A stretch of 7,250 nucleotides of DNA. Source: an uncultured Bacteroidota bacterium (lineage in GTDB: Bacteria > Bacteroidota > Bacteroidia > Flavobacteriales > Flavobacteriaceae). The first letter of the stretch is position 1. The number at the start of each line of letters is the position of its first letter. The DNA lies in NCBI GenBank assembly GCA_903888655.1, contig CAISUR010000481.1, positions 1-7,250 of the forward strand, read 5' to 3'. Positions 7,130-7,250 of this stretch are shown here, piece after piece. The notes under the pieces were generated by a model that saw only the letters and a list, made by a program, of their open reading frames with translations, did not search any database and was not told the DNA's origin. The position numbers and the translations under genes are program-made.

Positions 7130-7152
7130 GAAATCATTTAATTTGATGTTTA

Positions 7153-7250
7153 TTACTCCGTTTCGAGTTCCTTATTTTTAATATCTACTTCTTCATAACT
7201 AAGCTCTTTTACTGCGTAAACATAACCTGTTTTCTTGCTTATTTTTATAA
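7153..7250 (-). CDS. C-terminal tail of an unidentified gene (runs off window)
   Basis: The frame enters from the right edge and gives 31 residues, then TAA at 7153-7155. It contains TGYVYAVKELSYEEVDI at residues 7-23 and ends in KNKELETE, a charged tail that looks like real protein. The terminator hairpin just beyond the stop supports a genuine gene end. I do not recognise the family from so short a piece. It is separated from the restriction operon by the terminator and the long non-coding gap, so a functional link is not implied. Confidence 0.65.
   Translation of the reverse strand, partial: IKISKKTGYVYAVKELSYEEVDIKNKELETE

Larger units (their letters stand above)
6781..7152. other. Non-coding gap upstream of the operon
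   Basis: No convincing gene lies in these 372 bases. The stretch is very AT-rich, with A/T low-complexity runs at about 6905-6945 and 7028-7056. It contains a palindrome near the operon start, a long perfect inverted repeat, and the terminator of the gene on the right, all listed separately. The plus-strand open frame at 6984-7181 crosses the repeat arm, the terminator hairpin and the tail of the neighbouring gene, and its composition is that of a chance frame. The operon promoter must be here, but I cannot place -33 and -7 boxes with confidence. Confidence 0.75.

Noticed and set aside
6984..7181. Plus-strand 65-codon open frame
   Set aside because: It runs through the right arm of the inverted repeat, the terminator hairpin and the antisense of the neighbouring gene's tail; no domain or initiation signal is visible.

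Overview
The DNA is strongly AT-rich, roughly one third G+C by eye. Genes begin at ATG behind A/T-rich leaders with no clear Shine-Dalgarno sequence, and non-coding spacers are full of A and T runs. This fits a member of the Bacteroidota, most likely a Flavobacterium-like organism. No rRNA, tRNA or other taxonomic marker is present, so this rests on composition and style only.

Every supported gene lies on the minus strand, so transcription runs from high to low coordinates. At the right edge (7153-7250) is the C-terminal tail of an unidentified gene, followed by a strong hairpin terminator (7101-7129). A non-coding gap of about 370 bases comes next. It holds a perfect 20-bp inverted repeat (6888-6907 and 7069-7088) enclosing 161 bases, and a 15-bp palindrome (6824-6838) just upstream of the next operon.

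From 6780 to 541 lies a restriction-modification-type operon. In order it has: (1) a small SAM-binding methyltransferase subunit, interrupted by one in-frame TAA; (2) an Eco57I-type adenine methyltransferase of 506 aa carrying the NPPY motif, whose start overlaps the previous gene by 17 nt; (3) a 481-aa protein with a Schlafen/AlbA_2 domain and a GHKL-type ATPase region; (4) an 834-aa protein with an N-terminal GIY-YIG/T5orf172-like nuclease domain joined to a superfamily 2 helicase motor, the likely restriction subunit. On the same strand after a 73-nt spacer is the first 155 codons of a KAP-family P-loop NTPase that runs off the left edge.

The straightforward reading is a multi-gene, ATP-dependent restriction-modification or defence island. 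The two methyltransferase genes look complementary. The first has good motifs X, I, II and III but no catalytic NPPY, while the second has NPPY but a degraded SAM-binding motif I, suggesting one active site made from two chains. The nonsense codon in the first raises the question of whether modification still works beside an apparently intact restriction subunit. The AlbA/ATPase protein between modification and restriction genes, and the KAP NTPase beyond them, are the least conventional parts of the locus.
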